In this document: in pieces, positions 60,188 to 64,000 of the stretch
Numbering within the stretch: position 1 is the stretch's first letter
How the letters are laid out: every line of letters begins with the position of its first letter
From: Pseudoflavonifractor_A sp022772585
Lineage (GTDB): Bacteria; Bacillota; Clostridia; Oscillospirales; Oscillospiraceae
Assembly (NCBI RefSeq): GCF_052065415.1
Contig: NZ_JBQHUB010000011.1
Coordinates: forward strand, 15,123 to 79,122
Length of the DNA stretch: 64,000 nt
Direction of reading: 5' to 3'
The notes under the pieces: model-generated
Database searches by the model: none
Told to the model about the DNA's origin: nothing
Seen by the model: only the letters and a program-made list of their open reading frames with translations
Position numbers and translations under genes: made by a program

Positions 60188-62191
60188 TCAGCGCCCGCCT
60201 TTGCCCGGCCGGGCATTCTTTTTGGCCTTGGGCTTGGCCCACCCCGCCTTGCGCCGGGGAGCGGACTCGTTGTGCTCCACCCGCAGTCCGGCCTGCCTGA
60301 GTTTGGGCTTGCCTCCCTTTCCCTTCCGCTCCGGGCGGGCGTCCTGCTTTCCGCCGCCCCTGCGCTCTCCCTGGGGCGCTCCGCTGCCGGGACGGCCCGG
60401 CTCAGGCCGCACCAGGCAGTGCTTGCCGTAGCCGATCAGATCCTCCCGGCCCGCCTTGCGCAGGGCCTCCAGGATCAGGGGCCGCTTGTCCGGCCGCTTC
60501 CACTGCATCAGGGCCCGCTGCATGGCCTTGTCGTGGGGGTCGGTGGGGACGTATACCGGCTTCATGGTACGGGGATCGATGCCGGTATAGTACATGCAGG
60601 TGGACAGGGTGCCGGGGGTGGGATAGAAGTCCTGCACCTGCTCGGGCTGGCGTCCGGTCTTGTTGAGCCACTCGGCCAGTTTCACCGCGTCCTGGAGGGT
60701 GCAGCCCGGATGGGAGGACATGAGGTAGGGCACCACATACTGTTCCTTGCCGTAGCGCTGGTTGAGCCGGTCGTACTTCTGCTTGAATTTCTCGTAGACC
60801 TCGATATGGGGCTTGCCCATATAGTCCAGTACGCCGTTGACGCAGTGCTCCGGGGCCACCTTGAGCTGGCCGGACACATGGTGCTGCACCAGCTCGGCAA
60901 AGAACTCCCCGTTCTTGTCCTCCAGCATGTAGTCGAAGCGGATGCCCGAGCGGATGAAGATCTTCTTGATCCCCGGGATGGCCCGCAGCTCCCGCAGCAG
61001 CTTCAGGTAGTCGCTGTGGTCGGCATCCAGATTGGGACAGGGCGTGGGGGCCAGACAGGCCCGGTTTTTGCAAAGGCCGTGCTTGAGCTGCTTTTCGCAG
61101 GAGGGGTGGCGGAAGTTGGCGGTGGGGCCGCCCACGTCGTGGATATACCCCTTGAACCCGGGATGCTGTGTGAGCATCTTCACCTCCCGGATGACGCTCT
61201 CGTGGCTGCGGCAGGTGATCATCCGCCCCTGGTGGAAGGCCAGGGAGCAGAAGTTGCACGCACCGAAGCAGCCCCGGTTGTGAGCCACCGAGAAGCGCAC
61301 CTCCTCAATGGCGGGCACGCCCCCCATGCTGTCGTACATGGGGTGGGGCTCCCGTGTGTAGGGCAGCTCGGCCACAAAGTCCAGCTCCGCCGTGTTCAGG
61401 GGCATGGCGGGCGGGTTGGTGATGAGCACCCGGTCCCCGTGGCGCTGGAGGATAGCCCGGCCCCGGATGGGGTCATGCTCCTCGTACTCCACCTTGTTGG
61501 CCAGGGCGTAGGCCCGCTTGTCGGTGGACACCTCCTCAAAGGAGGGTACCTCTACCATGGGATAGGAGCAGGCGGCGGGGCTGCCGGCCAGGAAGCAGGT
61601 GCCCTTCACGTCGGTGATCTCCCCCACCGGCGTGCCCGAGGCCAGCCGGGCAGCGATCTCACGGGTGGCCCGCTCGCCCATGCCGTAGGTCAGCAGGTCG
61701 GCCTGGCTGTCCACCAGGATGGAGCGGCGCACCTTGTCCTCCCAGTAGTCGTAGTGGGCGTACCGCCGGAGGGATGCCTCCAGTCCGCCGATGATGAGTG
61801 GAATATCCCCAAAAACCTCCCGGATGCGGTTGCAGTAGACGATGGTGGCCCGGTCGGGACGGAGCCCCGCCTTGTTGCCAGGGGAATAGGCGTCGTCATG
61901 GCGGCGCTTCCGGGCGGCGGTGTAGTGGGCCACCATGGAGTCGATATTGCCCGCCGAGAGCATCACACCCAGGCGGGGCCGGCCCAGGGCCGTAAAGGAG
62001 GAGGCCTTCTTCCAGTCGGGCTGGGCCAGGACGGCCACCCGGTACCCCTCGGCCTCCAGCACCCGGGAGATGATGGCAGGGCCGAAGGTAGGATGGTCCA
62101 CATAGGCGTCGCCGGTGATGATGAGAAAATCATACCAGTACCAGCCCCGCTCCTCCATATCCGCTTTGGAAACCGGCAAAAATTGATTCAT
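60188..62191 (-). CDS. ygiQ: YgiQ family radical SAM protein
   Basis: The 667-aa protein has the YgiQ N-terminal domain (YDFLIITGDAYVDHPTFGPA), the radical SAM cluster motif CFGACNFCSLAFHQGR and the C-terminal segments ALMQWKRPDKRPLILEALRK and YGKHCLVRP. It ends in a lysine/arginine/proline-rich tail. The function of YgiQ proteins is unknown. It lies between rubrerythrin and a phosphatase-GNAT fusion on the same strand. Confidence 0.92.
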   Translation of the reverse strand: MNQFLPVSKADMEERGWYWYDFLIITGDAYVDHPTFGPAIISRVLEAEGYRVAVLAQPDWKKASSFTALGRPRLGVMLSAGNIDSMVAHYTAARKRRHDDAYSPGNKAGLRPDRATIVYCNRIREVFGDIPLIIGGLEASLRRYAHYDYWEDKVRRSILVDSQADLLTYGMGERATREIAARLASGTPVGEITDVKGTCFLAGSPAACSYPMVEVPSFEEVSTDKRAYALANKVEYEEHDPIRGRAILQRHGDRVLITNPPAMPLNTAELDFVAELPYTREPHPMYDSMGGVPAIEEVRFSVAHNRGCFGACNFCSLAFHQGRMITCRSHESVIREVKMLTQHPGFKGYIHDVGGPTANFRHPSCEKQLKHGLCKNRACLAPTPCPNLDADHSDYLKLLRELRAIPGIKKIFIRSGIRFDYMLEDKNGEFFAELVQHHVSGQLKVAPEHCVNGVLDYMGKPHIEVYEKFKQKYDRLNQRYGKEQYVVPYLMSSHPGCTLQDAVKLAEWLNKTGRQPEQVQDFYPTPGTLSTCMYYTGIDPRTMKPVYVPTDPHDKAMQRALMQWKRPDKRPLILEALRKAGREDLIGYGKHCLVRPEPGRPGSGAPQGERRGGGKQDARPERKGKGGKPKLRQAGLRVEHNESAPRRKAGWAKPKAKKNARPGKGGR

Positions 62192-62227
62192 AGGTAACCC
62201 TCTCTGTCGTAGTCGTTTGGCGGGCGG

Positions 62228-63379
62228 TCACACCCGGATGTCCTTTTCCAGCAGATCCAGCGGCCCGTGGAAGCCCGGCCGGCTCCCCGTCCGGACGAAC
62301 CCGCAGCCGGCGTAGAATGTTTGGGCCGGCCCGTTGCCGGGGGCGCAGAGCAGGCGCAGCTTCTCCCGCCCCATAGAGCGGTAGAGGGACACCGCCTGCC
62401 CCAGCAGCTGAGGCCCCAGGCGGCGGCCCCGGAACCCGGGCACCAGGGCCAGAAACTGGATGTAGCCCGCCTTTTCCGCCCGGTCCCGGTCCAGGTCCAG
62501 CTGGAGCACCCCCGCAGGCCGGTCGCCCAGCATGGCGCACCAGAGGGCACGGCGGTCCCGCGCGGCCTGCTCGGCCGCCTCGTCCAGAAAGGCGGCGCCG
62601 GCATAGCCCTCCAGATCGCCGTAGAGGCCCTGCCAGGCCTCCCGCCGCAATTCCAGGTAGAAATTTCCTTCCCTTTTTGCTTCCAGGGGCCGGAACCAGG
62701 CATTGGCGTCGGCCATCACGTTGTCCCGCTCCCTCCACCAGCGCTGGCGGCCCAGGGTGGAGAGCTCGGGAGGCAGATGGGAGTTGTCGTTGCGGAACAC
62801 CAGCTCCGCTCTTCCGTCCTCCACCCGCATACAGGTGACGCCGGTGTTGTCGCAGTGGCCCAGCTCAGGCATTTCCGCCGTGGGAACCCCCAACACCTCG
62901 GCCTGGAGGCAGCGGATGATATCCCCGTGAGCAAAGACGGCCACGGTCTGTCCCGGGTGACGGGCGGCGATGTCCAGCACCGCCGCCATAATGCGCCTGC
63001 GGCCCTCGTCCCGGGATTCGCCGCCCTCGTTCTTCCACGCGGGATCGCAGCGGCAGTATTTGTCATACTGCTCCCGCTGGAACTCTATGACCTCGCCCCA
63101 GGTCCGGTCCTCCCACACGCCCATGTTCAGCTCCCGCAGGTCGCTGCGGGTGTGGAGCTCCAGACCCTTGGGCCGGTATACGGCGGAGGCGGTAGTCATG
63201 GTGCGGCACAGGTCGCTGGAATAAACCGCGTCGATGTGGATATCCTGAAAGCGCTTTTCCAGCGCGGCGATCTGGCGCAGGCCATTCTCAGTGACCCGTG
63301 CGTCATACCAGCCGTGGATGCGGCGGTAACAGTTGCCCTCCGCCTCAGCGTGCCGGACAATGTACAATGTGGTGGTCAT
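62228..63379 (-). CDS. Fusion of histidine phosphatase and GNAT acetyltransferase
   Basis: The 383-aa protein joins two domains. Residues 1-200 form a phosphoglycerate-mutase-like phosphatase (LYIVRHAEAEGNCYRRIHGW, with H10 as nucleophile; VFAHGDIIRCL). Residues 230-383 form a GNAT domain (WCAMLGDRPAGVLQLDL, FLALVPGFRGRRLGPQLLG, CAPGNGPAQTFYAGCGFVRT). Both active-site regions look complete. It sits upstream of ygiQ. The joint substrate is unknown. Confidence 0.85.
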   Translation of the reverse strand: MTTTLYIVRHAEAEGNCYRRIHGWYDARVTENGLRQIAALEKRFQDIHIDAVYSSDLCRTMTTASAVYRPKGLELHTRSDLRELNMGVWEDRTWGEVIEFQREQYDKYCRCDPAWKNEGGESRDEGRRRIMAAVLDIAARHPGQTVAVFAHGDIIRCLQAEVLGVPTAEMPELGHCDNTGVTCMRVEDGRAELVFRNDNSHLPPELSTLGRQRWWRERDNVMADANAWFRPLEAKREGNFYLELRREAWQGLYGDLEGYAGAAFLDEAAEQAARDRRALWCAMLGDRPAGVLQLDLDRDRAEKAGYIQFLALVPGFRGRRLGPQLLGQAVSLYRSMGREKLRLLCAPGNGPAQTFYAGCGFVRTGSRPGFHGPLDLLEKDIRV

Positions 63380-63397
63380 AGGTATCTTCTCTCTTCC

Positions 63398-63781
63398 TCA
63401 ATCGCGGATATCGTCCAGAGCCCGGAGGACCGCGTTCTCAAATTCCCCGGCCTCTCCCCGGTCGGCGTCCAGCAGGCCGCGGCCCCCGCCGCCGCTCACG
63501 CAGTGCAGCCGGGTCAGGCCCGCTCCCTCATAGTCATCCGCCGTCACGGTGAGGGTGATGCGCCTGTCGGCCACCGATGTCAGAGACAGGGAGAAGGGGC
63601 TCCCCGGCCGCCAGCAGTGCTTTTCGTACACCAGCACCACGCAGCGCCCGCCCTTGGGGTGGGACAGCTCATAGCGGTCCAGCAGCGCGCCGCCTGCACC
63701 GGTCACGGCGTCGTGGAGCTTTTGGATACAGGTCTACAGCTCCAGGGAGACCAAATTACTTTCCGCCATGGCCGTCACCAT
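63398..63781 (-). pseudogene. DUF6054-like gene interrupted by an in-frame amber codon
   Basis: The intact part (63398-63706 from a GTG) encodes about 102 aa with RYELSHPKGGRCVVLVYEKH and LSLTSVADRRITLTVTADDY, which resembles DUF6054 proteins. Reading upstream in the same frame gives a natural N terminus (MAESNLVSLEL, stop, TCIQKLHDAVTGAGG) from an ATG at 63769 or 63781, broken only by a TAG at 63734-63736. A CAG to TAG change would explain it. A 146-bp tandem duplication overlaps the 5' end. It is probably a pseudogene. Confidence 0.55.
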
Positions 63782-64000
63782 GGCTTCACGCCGCCGGTGA
63801 GTTCCGATACGGCGGAGAGGCCCTGCCGCGCGGCGATCTCCCGCAGGCCGTCCCGCACCTTGATGGGGGCGAAGGGATCGGCGAAGCAGAGGGAGACCAA
63901 ATTACTTTCCGCCATGGCCGTCACCATGGCTTCACGCCGCCGGTGAGTTCCGATACGGCGGAGAGGCCCTGCCGCGCGGCGATCTCCCGCAGGCCGTCCC
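63744..64000. repeat. 146-bp tandem duplication at the right edge
   Basis: The sequence beginning AGGGAGACCAAATTACTTTC at 63744 recurs from 63890 to the window end, with no difference seen over the 111 bases available. On the minus strand one unit encodes a 50-codon frame (63775-63927, ending SELTGGVKPW) that is probably the 3' end of the next gene. It could be a real duplication or an assembly artefact. Confidence 0.8.

Overview
This window looks like chromosome from a GC-rich, spore-forming gut Clostridium relative of the Oscillospiraceae (Flavonifractor / Lawsonibacter / Intestinimonas type). This is inferred from Gram-positive style Shine-Dalgarno sites, frequent GTG/TTG starts, YpeB and YtvI-like sporulation/germination genes, a ClpC ATPase, C69 peptidase, CsaB, rubrerythrin with a PerR/Fur regulator, and general gene style. 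No rRNA is present, so the species cannot be fixed.

Layout. 1-5.5 kb: a minus-strand surface operon (C69 peptidase, DUF6305-like lipoprotein, DctM-like permease, a 57-aa membrane protein, membrane-anchored AstE-like hydrolase). 5.5-9.8 kb: an AT-rich spacer, a small orphan gene, a feoAB operon whose feoB has lost its 3' part, and a divergent DtxR/MntR-type regulator followed by an NlpC/P60 enzyme. 10-12.1 kb: a Cthe_2159-like beta-helix lipoprotein and five tRNAs (Gly, Arg, His, Gln, Lys).

12.08-20.67 kb: an 8.6-kb integrative element in the tRNA-Lys gene, bounded by identical 48-bp att repeats. It carries a tyrosine integrase, a cI/Cro-type switch, small phage early genes, an ImmA/IrrE peptidase, a sigma-70-like factor, and a scaffold plus major-capsid pair without recognisable portal, terminase or protease. 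It also holds a convergent sRNA/short-peptide locus that looks like a type I toxin-antitoxin system, and a promoter-leader-terminator unit ahead of the capsid genes.

20.7-29.6 kb: tandem 165-bp hairpin units with covarying stems, a GntR-controlled flavin/iron-sulfur dehydrogenase operon with a TTGTACGTACAA operator, an HTH membrane protein, an amidohydrolase, a His-rich protein and BrnQ. 29.8-38.7 kb: ferredoxin, ClpC, MalQ, the ACT/homoserine dehydrogenase/aspartate kinase genes, and a YtvI-like protein. 38.7-42.9 kb: a TVP38 protein, a multi-hairpin element, a monocistronic 28-codon gene with its own promoter and terminator, a MATE transporter with an apparent ACG start, and an M20 amidohydrolase.

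43-54.8 kb: PAP2 phosphatase, DUF4330 protein, a GT4-CsaB fusion with a second glycosyltransferase (cell-wall polymer pyruvylation), phosphate permease, Gph, YpeB, RarA, two tandem stalk-domain exported proteins and a ferritin-like protein. 55-64 kb: hemolysin III, aldo/keto reductase, a 3-hydroxyisobutyrate-dehydrogenase relative, GH25 lysozyme, PerR/Fur, a lipoprotein, rubrerythrin, YgiQ radical SAM, a phosphatase-GNAT fusion, a gene broken by an amber codon, and a 146-bp tandem duplication at the right edge.

Most genes are ordinary housekeeping and transport functions. The least explained parts are the tRNA-Lys element, the small-peptide/RNA units, the surface operon at the left end and the structured intergenic repeats. 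All family calls are by reading motifs; no database search was run.
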